NCBI GenBank assembly: GCA_016927855.1
Contig: JAFGLV010000062.1
Span: forward strand, 20,488-84,487
Direction of reading: 5' to 3'
Length of the DNA stretch: 64,000 nt
Source of the DNA: Sedimentisphaerales bacterium
GTDB taxonomy: Bacteria; Planctomycetota; Phycisphaerae; Sedimentisphaerales; Anaerobacaceae
Part shown: positions 9,177-19,100 of the stretch, one piece after another
Numbering within the stretch: position 1 is the stretch's first letter
Layout: each line of letters opens with the position of its first letter
Translations under genes and position numbers: made by a program
The notes under the pieces: generated by a model
The model's input: the letters and a program-made list of their open reading frames with translations, nothing else
What the model was told of the DNA's origin: nothing
The model's database searches: none

Positions 9177-9446
9177 GCCCTTTCCAAGCGACGCTCTTTC
9201 CTTGACCGTCTCCGGTCCAACCTTGGGCAAAAACTGATGCAAGGCATAGAATTATACCGGACTCTGCTGATCTGGGCATAGGCAAAAAGCCTAAAATTCC
9301 ATAAGGGAAAACCCCGATGTGCCCGTTCAACCAGTCGCCAATGCTGTCGCGGCTGACCCGACACGCCTCAGGCGTCCCGGCCCCAACTGGCAGGTGCGCA
9401 TGGGCCGACCTGCCGCTCCGGTTCGAAGTACTTTGCAGCGAACGGC

Positions 9447-10687
9447 TTACGGGGTGGGTCGGCGCTTGGTGCTTGCCTGTTCGGCTGGGCTCAGCAGGCG
9501 GAGCAGGCCCGGCCACATCAGCAGAACAGCCGTAGGTAGCAAGAAAGCGAGCAAGCCGAAGACCGTCGTCGGAGCTCTCCACGAAATCGTGACGACACGC
9601 ATGCAGACCGCGCCGACCATGAACTGATAGAAGACAATGAACGAGGAGGCGGAGCCAATGTCGCTATGAACCTGTTCGAGGGTCAGGTTGTTACTCAAGG
9701 GTCGGCTCATCCCGCAGAAGAACGCCACGATGCCCATGAACCCGGCAAAGACGGCCCAGTGCCGGGCACCCCCAATCAGAATGCCCGCCCCGCGGCCGCA
9801 CAGCCCACCAGGCAGACGGTCAGCAGCAGCGCGTCGGACCAGAACTTCATCACCCGGGTGCAAGTGAATGCGCCCAGCATCGACATCAGGGCATTCGCTC
9901 CGAACAGGAGACTGAACGCCTGGTTCGATAGACCGAATATCTGGATGTAGACGATCGGAGCGAAGGCGATGAAGCCGTAGAACGGGCCTAGGATCAACCC
10001 CATCGCCGCAGTGGTCAGCATGTACCGGCGGTTGCGCGCCAGCAGCCGGTAGCGACCCAGCAAAGCCAGGACGGGGCCGTGGAGGCGCTCGGCCGCCGTT
10101 TCTACATAGCCCAGGGACATCAGTAGTGTGCCGCCGACGAGCGCCGCTTGCAGCGCGAAGATCGCGCGCCAGCGGGAGAATCTCAGCAGCGCCGCACCGA
10201 TCATGGGAGCGATCATCGGCGCCAGACCCAGAATGATGCCGATATAGGCCAGAGCACGTTTGCGCTGGGCTCCTTCGTATCGATCCCGACAGATGGCCAT
10301 GCACATTGCCGACGGCCCCGCCGCTCCGGCCCCCTGCAGAATCCGGAAGGCAATCAACTGCGTGACATTCGCCGCGAGGGCGCAGGCGATGGTCGCGACG
10401 GTGAAAACCGAAAGCCCAGCCAGCAGCACCGGCCGCCTGCCATATTTGTCCGAAATGGGACCGCAAAGAAGCAGGAAAACGCTGAAGGTGACAAACCACA
10501 GGACCAGGGACAACGCCACTCGGCTGTCGGGCTCGTCCCATTGGCGCGCGATGAGCGGCATCGCGGCCAGATACATGTCCGTTGCCAACGGAGGCACCGC
10601 GGCAAGCGCGGCGAGAAAAACGATGTATAGAGCGCTCTGGGCCTGCTGGCGTGACGTAGGGTCCATGTGTGGTCGGTCGTCCGTCAC
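9447..10687 (-). pseudogene. Bcr/CflA-type MFS drug transporter, broken by a -1 frameshift
   Basis: The first 303 residues (start GTG at 10687, overlapping the upstream stop as GTGA, or ATG at 10666) match the Bcr/CflA branch of the major facilitator superfamily: PPLATDMYLAAMP, GPISDKYGRRPVL and RILQGAGAAGPSAM. The frame stops after AAAGRAF, but the missing last third continues in another frame as GILIGGARHWAVFAGFMGI...SRPLSNNLTLEQ and ends at 9447. One added G in the G4 run (C4 at 9788-9791 on the plus strand) would restore a protein of about 413 residues, the normal length. It is therefore either a recent mutation or a sequence error. Intact members export drugs or sulfonamide-like compounds by proton antiport. 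Confidence 0.85.
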
Positions 10688-11280
10688 TCAAGACCCGCGT
10701 TGCCGCCCAAGGCCCACTGCACCTTGTCGACCAAGGGTGGCTCGTACGCGGCCAGCTTGTCCAACAACGCCTGGGGCTCGGGCTCCGTGACGAACAGGGC
10801 CCGATGGGCCGGGTCGATGAAACCCTCCTGCACGGCGTGGTCGAGAAATGCGATGAGATGATCGAAGTACCCGCCCACATTGAGCAGGCCGCATGGCTTG
10901 CTGTGTAGTCCGAGCTGCGCCCAGGTCAGAATCTCGAAGAACTCCTCCAGTGTGCCGAGCCCGCCCGGCAGCGCGACGAACCCGTCGGACAGCCCGGCCA
11001 TCAGCGCCTTGCGCTCGTGCATGGTCTCGACGACCCGCAGCTTCGTCAGCTCGGGCTGCGCCAGCCCCTGCTCCTGCAGTGCCCTGGGGATCACGCCGAT
11101 GACCTCGCCGCCGCGTGCCAATATGGCTCGGGCCAGGACACCCATAAGGCCGATCTTGCCGCCGCCGAAGACCAAGCCCAGCCGGTGGCTTGCCAGACCT
11201 TCGCTCAACATCCCGGCTGCTTGCCCGTACTCGGCACGCCAGCCCGCCGAACTGCCACAATAGACACAGACCCGTTGCAT
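10684..11280 (-). CDS. LOG-family protein (nucleoside 5'-monophosphate phosphoribohydrolase)
   Basis: 198 residues from MQRVCVYCGSS, the usual family N-terminus. The diagnostic motif PGGLGTLEEFFE binds the phosphoribosyl group, and FGGGKIGLMG is the Rossmann-like nucleotide loop. LOG proteins cleave N6-modified AMP (cytokinin nucleotide) or related monophosphates to a free base and ribose-5-phosphate; many bacterial members are used in purine salvage. The start at 11280 is chosen by homology; ATG 11286 is adjacent and longer extensions to 11445 are not protein-like. The stop overlaps the GTG start of the transporter by four bases, so the pair is likely co-translated. Confidence 0.88.
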   Translation of the reverse strand: MQRVCVYCGSSAGWRAEYGQAAGMLSEGLASHRLGLVFGGGKIGLMGVLARAILARGGEVIGVIPRALQEQGLAQPELTKLRVVETMHERKALMAGLSDGFVALPGGLGTLEEFFEILTWAQLGLHSKPCGLLNVGGYFDHLIAFLDHAVQEGFIDPAHRALFVTEPEPQALLDKLAAYEPPLVDKVQWALGGNAGLE

Positions 11281-11441
11281 GCACATCCACCGTAATTGAG
11301 ATTGGCTTCGCGCCGCTACAGAGGCGCGTGCCAGAAGGTAGTGGGCCGAAGCTGGCCTGTCAAATCGAAACGCGCGGCGGACGAGCGCAGACTGCCCACG
11401 CGTGCTGTTGCTCCCGGGAATCCTCCTTGCCGGCCACTGAG

Positions 11442-11792
11442 TCAACTCCGCAGGGCCCGGAGGGCCTCTTTGATCCGCTTCTTGTCGCCCCGTTCGAGGA
11501 TCTGGTACTTGGCGGGCGCCTTGCTGATCCGTTCGAGAATCCCCCCGAGTTCGACGGGGAATCCGTGCTTGTCCTGGCCCAGCGTCTGCAGGAGCCAGCG
11601 ACCGAGGTTGCCGACCTCTTCCGGGGGAAGGATGATGGCGGCGCCGACGTCGCCGTTGTAGTCGAGTTCGAGCTTCACTCCGGCGCTGCCCAAATCATAG
11701 GCGGTTAGGGAATACCCATTACCGAACACGAAAGAGGGCAACGATGCGGAGGCGCGGCCGGTTGGTTTCTCGCTCTCTTGTCCGATGTACAC
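11442..11792 (-). CDS. Hypothetical protein
   Basis: Not recognised. The best start is the GTG at 11792, preceded by AGGAG 8 bases upstream, giving 116 residues that begin VYIGQESEKPTG. The sequence looks like a soluble alpha/beta protein: a beta-rich half (FVFGNGYSLTAYDLGSAGVKLELDYNGD) and a helical basic C-terminus (GDKKRIKEALRALRS). It has no signal peptide, membrane helix or cysteine pattern. It is followed by 160 bases of non-coding DNA before the LOG gene. Confidence 0.6.
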   Translation of the reverse strand: MYIGQESEKPTGRASASLPSFVFGNGYSLTAYDLGSAGVKLELDYNGDVGAAIILPPEEVGNLGRWLLQTLGQDKHGFPVELGGILERISKAPAKYQILERGDKKRIKEALRALRS

Positions 11793-12119
11793 CTTTGAAT
11801 CTCCTATGCCTGCACCTCTACCGGCCCCTCCTGGCCTCAAGCTGGGACACCTCCCGAGAGCGCGCACGCATCAGGGCGCAGCCCGCTATGTCACCTGCCT
11901 TTTATACGGACGCACGGGCGGTTGGGTTTATTGCAGGGGAGCTGACGCCTTCTGAGGCCCTGGCGGCACGATTTTCGCCGATTTTGCCCCCAGCAGGCTC
12001 GAAATCAGGGCGAGAGCCTGGTAGGATAGGGCTCAACGCAGGTGCCGGCCAATCGAGTCGGCCGAGAATCGTCGGGCCGCACGCTGCAACAGTCAGCGCA
12101 GGTAAGGAAAGGAATCGTC
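11793..12119. other. Divergent intergenic region
   Basis: This lies between the divergently oriented hypothetical gene and the GH51 gene, so it should hold both promoters. I could not identify a strong -35/-10 pair, RNA or repeat. Confidence 0.4.
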
Positions 12120-13699
12120 ATGAGACTCCCCCGAATCCCCCTCACCGTAGTTACGATTCTGCTGTCCACCACAGTGGCCTATGGGCAAAACGCGCGGATC
12201 AAGATCGACATCGACCGTACGATCGGCCGGATCGACGAGAACCTCTACGGCAACTTCGTCGAGCACCTCGGTCGGTGCGTCTACGGCGGCGTCTACGACG
12301 CCGGTTCGGACCAGGCCGACGCCAGGGGCTTCCGCACGGACGTCATGGAAGCCATCAAGGGGCTGAACGTGTCGATTGTCCGCTACCCCGGCGGTAATTT
12401 CGTATCCAACTACCATTGGCTGGACGGCGTCGGGCCCGAACGGACACCACGCATGGAACTGGCCTGGGCGCGGCTGGAAACCAACCAGTTCGGCACGAAC
12501 GAGTTCATGGGTTCTGCAGAGCGGTCGGCACCAAGCCTTATTTCTCGGTGAACATGGGGACCGCCACGATCAAGGAGGCGCAGCGCTGGGTCGAGTACTG
12601 CAACGTCACGGAAGGTCCCTACTACGCCGAACTGCGGCGCAAGCACGGCTATCCCGAGCCTCACAACATCACGTACTGGAGCCTGGGCAACGAAATGGAC
12701 GGGTTCTGGCAGATGGGCCACCTCAACGCGGAGGACTACTGCAAGAAGGCACGCGAAGCCGCCAAGCTGATGCGCCTGACCTCTCCCGATATCAAGCTGA
12801 TCGCAGCCGGCTCGTCGAACTACCGGCCCGGCGCCGACCCCGATTACTGGAACGGCACGATCCTGCACGAGCTGCGCGACGTGGTCGATTACATCGCGCT
12901 GCACATCTACGTCGGCAATCCCGACGGCAACTACTACAATTTCCTCGCGACGCCGCTCGTGCTCGAACAGCGCACCAAGGTGGTCAAGGGCATGATCGAC
13001 AAGGAGATGGTCCACGCCAATCGCGGCGACCGCGACCCGATTGTCATCGCGTGGGACGAGTACAACGTCTGGTATCGCGCTCGCACCGACGCGCTGAGGC
13101 GCGGCACGCGCGCCCTCGAAGAGCACTACAACCTGGAAGACGCGCTCGTCATCTCGGCGTTCCTCAACGCCTTCGTGCGCAATGCGGACATCGTGAAGAT
13201 GGCCAACATGGCGCAGCTCGTCAACGTCATCGCGCCGATCTTCACGAACGAGCAGACGCTCTTTCGGCAAACGATCTACTTCCCGCTGCAACTGTTCGCC
13301 AACCACGTGCGCGGGACGTCGCTCGATGTCTTCGTCGATTGCGACACGTACGACACCGAGCGTTTCTTCCTGGGTCTGGGCGAGACGACGACGGTGCAGA
13401 AGGACGTCCCCTACCTGGACGTGTCCGCGGCTTACGACAACGGACAGGTGACCCTCTGCGTGCTCAATCGTCACCAGGACCAGGCGATGGCGACGAACAT
13501 CATCTGCCAGGAAGGTCGCTTCACTGGCTCGTTGGAGGTCTATGAAGTCAATGGACCCGACATCAAGGCGATGAACGATTTCGGCAGCGAGCCGGTCAAA
13601 ATGGTGCAGAAACCCGCGGTTCGGGCGTCGGGCCAGAATCTGACATATTCGTTCCCGCCCCACTCGTTTACACTCATGAAGGGAACGATCGCGCGGTGA
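12120..13699 (+). pseudogene. Secreted alpha-L-arabinofuranosidase (GH51), broken by a -1 frameshift
   Basis: The start at 12120 follows AGGAAAGGA and encodes a signal peptide (IPLTVVTILLSTTVAYG). The first frame reads through IRYPGG-type and NQFGTNEFM motifs of family 51 to about 12510, then goes out of frame. The second frame picks up exactly with GFCRAVGTKPYFSVNMGT and runs to 13699. It contains the acid/base Glu in SLGNEMDG and the nucleophile Glu in DEYNVWY, then the C-terminal beta-sandwich ending HSFTLMKG. One added base in the GGG at 12509-12511 restores a full-length enzyme of about 526 residues. Intact members remove terminal alpha-L-arabinofuranose from arabinan and arabinoxylan. 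All catalytic motifs are intact, so a sequence error is plausible. Confidence 0.88.
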
Positions 13700-13732
13700 C
13701 ACCGCCGACAGCATTGAATCGGGAGGTGAACG

Positions 13733-16024
13733 ATGCGTAAGGCAATTTGCACGCTGGCAGCGCTGTTCGTCGTAGTTGGCAACGTTGCTTCAGATGCCGC
13801 CGGCCAAGGCCGGGGACGATCCGGACGCCGAGTCCAGGGTGTCTACAAAGATCGGATCACGCCGTACTGGTTCGACGACGGCACGCGGTTCTGGTATCGC
13901 AACGATCTGGCCGGCGGGACCAAGGAATTCATCCTCGTCGATGCCGAGAGCGGTACGCGGCAGTTCGCCTTCGATCACGACAGACTGGCTGCGGCCCTTT
14001 CCGAGGCAACAGGTGAGACCTGCCAGGCCGACCGACTGCCGTTTGACAGCATCGAGTTCAACGGTGTTGCCGTCCGCTTCAAGGTCGGTGGCACGGTCCG
14101 GCAGTGCGACCTGGATTCATACCGGTGTGCTCGACTAGCCAACGTGCAGGACATCTCGCCGGGCGAAACGCCGACACAGCGCCGCCAGCGGTTCGAGGAG
14201 ATCACTCCCGAGACGGTCGCCGACGGGACGAACTTGGCCTACGACCCGCCCCTCTACGAGGACAGCGTCTCTCCCGACGGCAAGTGGACCGCGTCGATCA
14301 AGGACTACAACGTGGTCGTTCGCGGCGCTGATGGGCAGGAGGTGCGCCTTAGCGATACCGGTGTTGAAGGGCATTCGTTCGGGATGCTCTCATGGTCGCC
14401 GGACTCGAAGACGTTCATTGCCTCGCGCATCGTGCCGGGCGAGCCCAAACCGGTCTACCTGCTCGAATCGTCGCCGCGTGAAGGCGGCCGGGCTAAGCTC
14501 AGGACCCGGCTGTACCCCCTGCCGGGTGATAAGTACACAAGCTATGGACTGTGGGTCTTCGACGTTGCGTCGCGCCGCGCGACGAAGGTCGAGACCGAGA
14601 TCGTGGACTTCTATGGCCCGCCGCAGCCGCGCTGGCGCACGGACGCCAGGAGGTTCCTCTTCCATCGAACCGACCGGGGCCATCAACGCTTTCGGATCAT
14701 CGAAGTCGATACCGCGACTGGCAAGACGCGGACGATCTTCGACGACAAGGCAGAGACCTTCGTCAACACTACCTACGATTCATTCATCTATTACACCGAA
14801 GGCAACGAGGAGATTCTCTATACGTCAGAGCGGGACGGCTGGAAGCACCTGTACCTGATCGACGCGGAGAGAGGCGGAGTCAAGAACCAGATCACCAAAG
14901 GCCCCTGGGTCGTACGCGGCGTGACCCGCGTGGACGAAGCCAAGCGCCAGATCTGGTTTACCGGCAGCGGCAGGAATCCCGACCAGGATCCCTACCTGAT
15001 CCACCACTACCACGTGAACTTCGACGGGACGGGTCTGGTCGCGCTGACCGAAGGTAATGGCAGTCACAGCGTCCAGTATTCGCCGGACGAGAAGTACCTT
15101 ATCGACACGTACTCGCGCGTCGATATGGCGCCGGTCCACGAGCTGCGCCGGGTCTCGGACGGCGCGCTCGTCTGCGCGCTGGAGAAGGCGGACATCAGCG
15201 AGCTGGTCGCGGGCGGATGGGCGCCGCCTGAGGTGTTCGTCGCGAAGGGCCGCGACGGCGAGACGGGTATCTGGGGAATCATCAGCCGGCCGGCGGACTT
15301 CGATCCAGAGAAACGCTATCCCGTGATCGAGTACATCTACGCCGGTCCGCACAGTTCCTACGTGCCCAAGACATTCCGGCCGACGCGCCAATTCGCTTCT
15401 TTCACCGACGTGGGCTTCATCGTCGTGCAGATGGACGGGATGGGCACCGCCAACCGCTCCAAGGCCTTCCACGACGTTTGCTGGCATGATCTCAAGGACG
15501 CCGGCTTTCCCGACCGGATCCTCTGGCATCAGGCGGTGGCAAAGAAGTATCCGTATTACGATCTCGACCGCGTAGGCATCTACGGCGGCTCCGCCGGCGG
15601 CCAGAACGCCGCGGGCGCCGTGCTTTTCCATCACGAATTCTACCAGGCCGCGGTCGCGTCGTGCGGATGTCACGACAACCGCATGGACAAGGCCTCCTGG
15701 AACGAGCAGTGGATGGGCTATCCCGTCGGACCGTGGTACGCCGAGAGCTCCAACATCGAAAACGCCTACCGCCTGCAGGGCAAACTCATGCTCATCGTCG
15801 GCGAACTGGATACGAACGTCCCGCCGGAATCGACGCTGCGCTTCGCCGATGCGCTCATCAAAGCAGGCAAGGACTTCGACTTGGTCTTCGTTCCCGGCGC
15901 CGGTCACGGCTCCGGCGGCGCCTATGGCCAGCGCCGTATGCGCGATTTCTTCACGCGCCACCTGCTGGGCGTCGAGCCGCCCGATCGCAACGCGCAAATA
16001 GTAGCGCCGGCGTCCCACCCGTGA
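13733..16024 (+). CDS. Secreted S9 family peptidase (dipeptidyl peptidase IV-like)
   Basis: 763 residues. GGGAGGT lies 5 bases before the ATG, followed by a signal peptide (TLAALFVVVGNVASDAAG). Residues 30-480 form the beta-propeller (repeats such as DGKWTASIKD and WSPDSKTF). The C-terminal alpha/beta-hydrolase domain shows nucleophile Ser in YGGSAGGQNA, Asp in GELDTNVPPE and His in GAGHGSGG, the complete catalytic triad in S9 order. Prolyl peptidases of this type trim dipeptides or short peptides outside the cytoplasm. The last seven residues (VAPASHP) are encoded by a dispersed repeat that reaches into the gene end. It starts 33 bases after the GH51 gene. Confidence 0.92.
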   Translation: MRKAICTLAALFVVVGNVASDAAGQGRGRSGRRVQGVYKDRITPYWFDDGTRFWYRNDLAGGTKEFILVDAESGTRQFAFDHDRLAAALSEATGETCQADRLPFDSIEFNGVAVRFKVGGTVRQCDLDSYRCARLANVQDISPGETPTQRRQRFEEITPETVADGTNLAYDPPLYEDSVSPDGKWTASIKDYNVVVRGADGQEVRLSDTGVEGHSFGMLSWSPDSKTFIASRIVPGEPKPVYLLESSPREGGRAKLRTRLYPLPGDKYTSYGLWVFDVASRRATKVETEIVDFYGPPQPRWRTDARRFLFHRTDRGHQRFRIIEVDTATGKTRTIFDDKAETFVNTTYDSFIYYTEGNEEILYTSERDGWKHLYLIDAERGGVKNQITKGPWVVRGVTRVDEAKRQIWFTGSGRNPDQDPYLIHHYHVNFDGTGLVALTEGNGSHSVQYSPDEKYLIDTYSRVDMAPVHELRRVSDGALVCALEKADISELVAGGWAPPEVFVAKGRDGETGIWGIISRPADFDPEKRYPVIEYIYAGPHSSYVPKTFRPTRQFASFTDVGFIVVQMDGMGTANRSKAFHDVCWHDLKDAGFPDRILWHQAVAKKYPYYDLDRVGIYGGSAGGQNAAGAVLFHHEFYQAAVASCGCHDNRMDKASWNEQWMGYPVGPWYAESSNIENAYRLQGKLMLIVGELDTNVPPESTLRFADALIKAGKDFDLVFVPGAGHGSGGAYGQRRMRDFFTRHLLGVEPPDRNAQIVAPASHP

Positions 16025-16049
16025 TTCATGGGCGAGACGCTCATGCTAC
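16001..16049. repeat. Dispersed palindromic repeat of the 'GRDAHA' type at a gene 3' end
   Basis: It contains the hairpin CATGGGCGAGACGCTCATG (16027-16045), preceded by a GC-rich half that supplies the last seven codons and stop of the S9 peptidase. Read in another frame it encodes HGRDAHAT. A related hairpin at 55640-55658 encodes GRDAHA at the C-terminus of the aldo/keto reductase. Confidence 0.55.
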
Positions 16050-16143
16050 TGGAAATTTGCAGAACGGCTGTCACAATTTTCCGCGCTTGGTTTCTCTGCT
16101 TGAAAGAGGGTAGACTAAGGTCAGCCTTGGCGGAGATCGTGGG

Positions 16144-19100
16144 ATGTTGGCAAAGCCGCGAAACGAAATAGAGCTACTGGAAGCCAGCTTGCGAGGCAGC
16201 ACGCGCGCGTTCGAGAGCGTGGTGAGCGAATACCAGTCGCTCGTCTGCGCCATCACCTACAGCGCGACGCGGAATGTCGAGAAGAGCGAAGAACTGGCGC
16301 AGGAAGTGTTCCTGAGAGCCTGGAAAGGCCTGGCGCAGCTCAAGGACCTGACGAAGTTCCGCGCCTGGCTGTGCAGCATCGCGCGCAGCACCGTGCAGAA
16401 CTGGCGGCGCAGCGAGCGCCACGACGTGGTGCACCGCGCCGTGGCGCTCGACGCGGCGGCGGAACATCCCTCGTACGAGTCCGGCCCCGAAGAAGTCGCG
16501 ATCAGCAGGGAACAACAGGCAGTGGTCGATCACGCGCTGGCGCAGATCCCCGAGAGCATTCGGGAGCCGCTGATCCTCTTCTACCGCGAGCACAAGTCCA
16601 CGCGCGAGGTCGCCGACCTGCTCGGCCTCTCGGAAAGCGCCGTTCGGCAGCGGATTTCGCGAGGCAGAAGTCTCCTGCGGGACCAGGTCGCGGCGATGAT
16701 CGAGAAGACCATCTCGCGGAACGGACCGGGCAAAGCATTCACGGCAGCGGTGGCGGTCTCACTGGCCGCTCTGGCAACCAAGAGCGCGACTACAGCCGCC
16801 GCCCACGCAGGGACGAGCGGTGGCGGGCTCGGATTGACAACCGCCGCGTCCAGCGCCGCGGCCAAGATCGTGGCGCTGGCGGCAGGGTTGGTCATCGTCG
16901 CCGGTGGGGTGGCAGCCTACCGGTACCTGAGAGCGCCTTCCAGATCGCCGGACTCTGTACCCGCCAGCCGCAGGACGGTAGAGCAGCCCTCGCCTCACAA
17001 TGGGCGCGCCCAAGAGCTCCCGCGTGTTGCAGCCGGCACAGGTCGTGCGGGTCCCCAAGCCACACTTGCGCCAGGGACGCCTCCTGCCGTCGAGCCTTCG
17101 GACTCGGCGCCGATGGTCCCGCAGGCCCAAGCCGAACCGTTCAAGTTCAGGCCCAAGGGCGTGCTCAGCGGTGTCATCACCGACATCGAAACAGGCCAAC
17201 CCGTGCGCGACGTGCTCGTGCGGATCACCAACGAACGGCTCTTCGACGCGCGGACCGACGCCAACGGCTTCTACTGCTTCGAAACGGTCCCCACCGACGG
17301 CAACTACAGCATCGCGGTCGATTCGCTCGACCATCTCGGCATCCCGTGGGGACGGGCCAACCCGACGATCTACCTCCGCAGCGACGCACAGGCGGTCAAA
17401 CACTTTGGACTGCCGAGGGCCTGCATGGCAGAACTCCAGGTGGTGGACGCCAACGGCATCGGCGTCGAGGGCGCGAAGGTCGTCGCGACTTCCTTGGCGG
17501 ACGAACGTCAACAGGCGGTCGGCTACTTCGCCGACGCGCGCAGGACCGACCCCAACGGGCTGCTGCTGCTGGGAGGTTTCCCCCCGGTCGAGACTGATTA
17601 CCTGATCACCGTTTGGCACCAGAGAGAAAGCCGGGTGAGAGAAGAGGACGCCATGCGGATCGTGGACTATGAGTACGATCTGGCGCCGGCAAGTGCGACC
17701 GTGCGTCTGACCGACCCGAACCTCGTTCCCCGGATGCGGATCGTTCTCGAGCCAGGCCGGCCGGTCCATGGCTATGCCGCGTACGCCGACGGTGTTCCGG
17801 CGACCGACGTGACGATCGTGGCGCGTCCTTCGTGGTGGCACTGCAACTATCGCGTCTATGGCTGCGAAACCAACGCCGACGGGACATTCGTGCTTGATCA
17901 CGTTACCCCGGGCACATACGACATCTGCATGGAGATCATACGCCCTGATTTCGCGGGCGGCATCACGCGCACCATCACGCAGACCACGGTGACGGCGGAA
18001 AACGTCCAACCTTTGCTCCTGCGACTGCCTGAGAAATCGCCTCAATCGCTGGCGGCCATCAGCGGTCGCTTCATCTTCGCTGGAGAGGGCAGGCCCAAAG
18101 GCATCGACATACAGACTTACTCGCCGAGGTTTGGAAACACGCGCGTCGCCGCCGGCTACGAACCCGGCGGCGACGTCAAGGACACGTTCGTCATCGACCG
18201 GCTCGAGCCCGGGACCTACAGCCTGACATTCTCCGGGAGCGATATCGAGCAGAAGATCGTGGAGAATGTGGAAGCCCCCACGTCAGGTCTCGAAATCGAA
18301 CTGCTCTACACCGCCAAGCCCACGCTGACGGGAACGGTCGGCGACGCTCTGACCGGCGAGCCCGTCAAGCGCTTTCGCATCCGCGCCAAGAAGCTGAGCA
18401 CGCTGAGGGGTACCAGCTACGTTCAACCGGACCGCTGGGCGTATTTCGACGACGAACGCGGATCGTTCAGCCTGGACACGGTCGGACCGGGAATCTACCA
18501 GGTGCAGGTGGTGGCCGAAGGCTATGCGCCTGCCTGGAGCGAACCGATCAACACAGACGACGCGGTGACAGTCTCTGTGGCGCTGACCGCCGGCGGCGCC
18601 GTCCGGGGCATGGTCATCGATGAGGCAGGACGACTGATTGCCGGCGCCAAGGTCATACCGCTGTCGTTGGTGGCCGGGACAACCGCCGGGACGCAGAGTC
18701 CTTTTGCCAGCGAGAACGGCGCTGTCGAGGCCGAGAACGGCACCTTTGTCCTCACTAACCTCCCCGCCGGACAGGAAACGATCAAAGTCACCCACCCCGA
18801 CCATGCATTCGCCCTCATGCCTGAAATCACCGTCACCGAGGGCCAGATCACCGAAGGGATCACGGTTGTCCTGAGGGAGGGAGGGACGGTTGAAGGCTAC
18901 GTCTACGACAATGAGGGCGCCACCCAGGCCAGAGAGGTTCTCTACTTCCAGGATGCTCCCGCCTATAGCGGCGCCGGGGACGAGGAAGCCGGACGGCTGG
19001 CAACCGCAGTCACCGACAGCAACGGGTCCTATCGGGTCGAGCACCTGCCTGAGAGGCCCTGCTACGTCAATCGATCCGCCCAGTGGAAAGGCCTGGGGGT

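Noticed and set aside
12410..13714. 434-residue open frame antisense to GH51
   Set aside because: GH51 catalytic motifs on the plus strand settle the coding strand.
14825..16018. 397-residue open frame antisense to the S9 peptidase
   Set aside because: The peptidase triad lies on the plus strand; the antisense frame has no recognisable domain.
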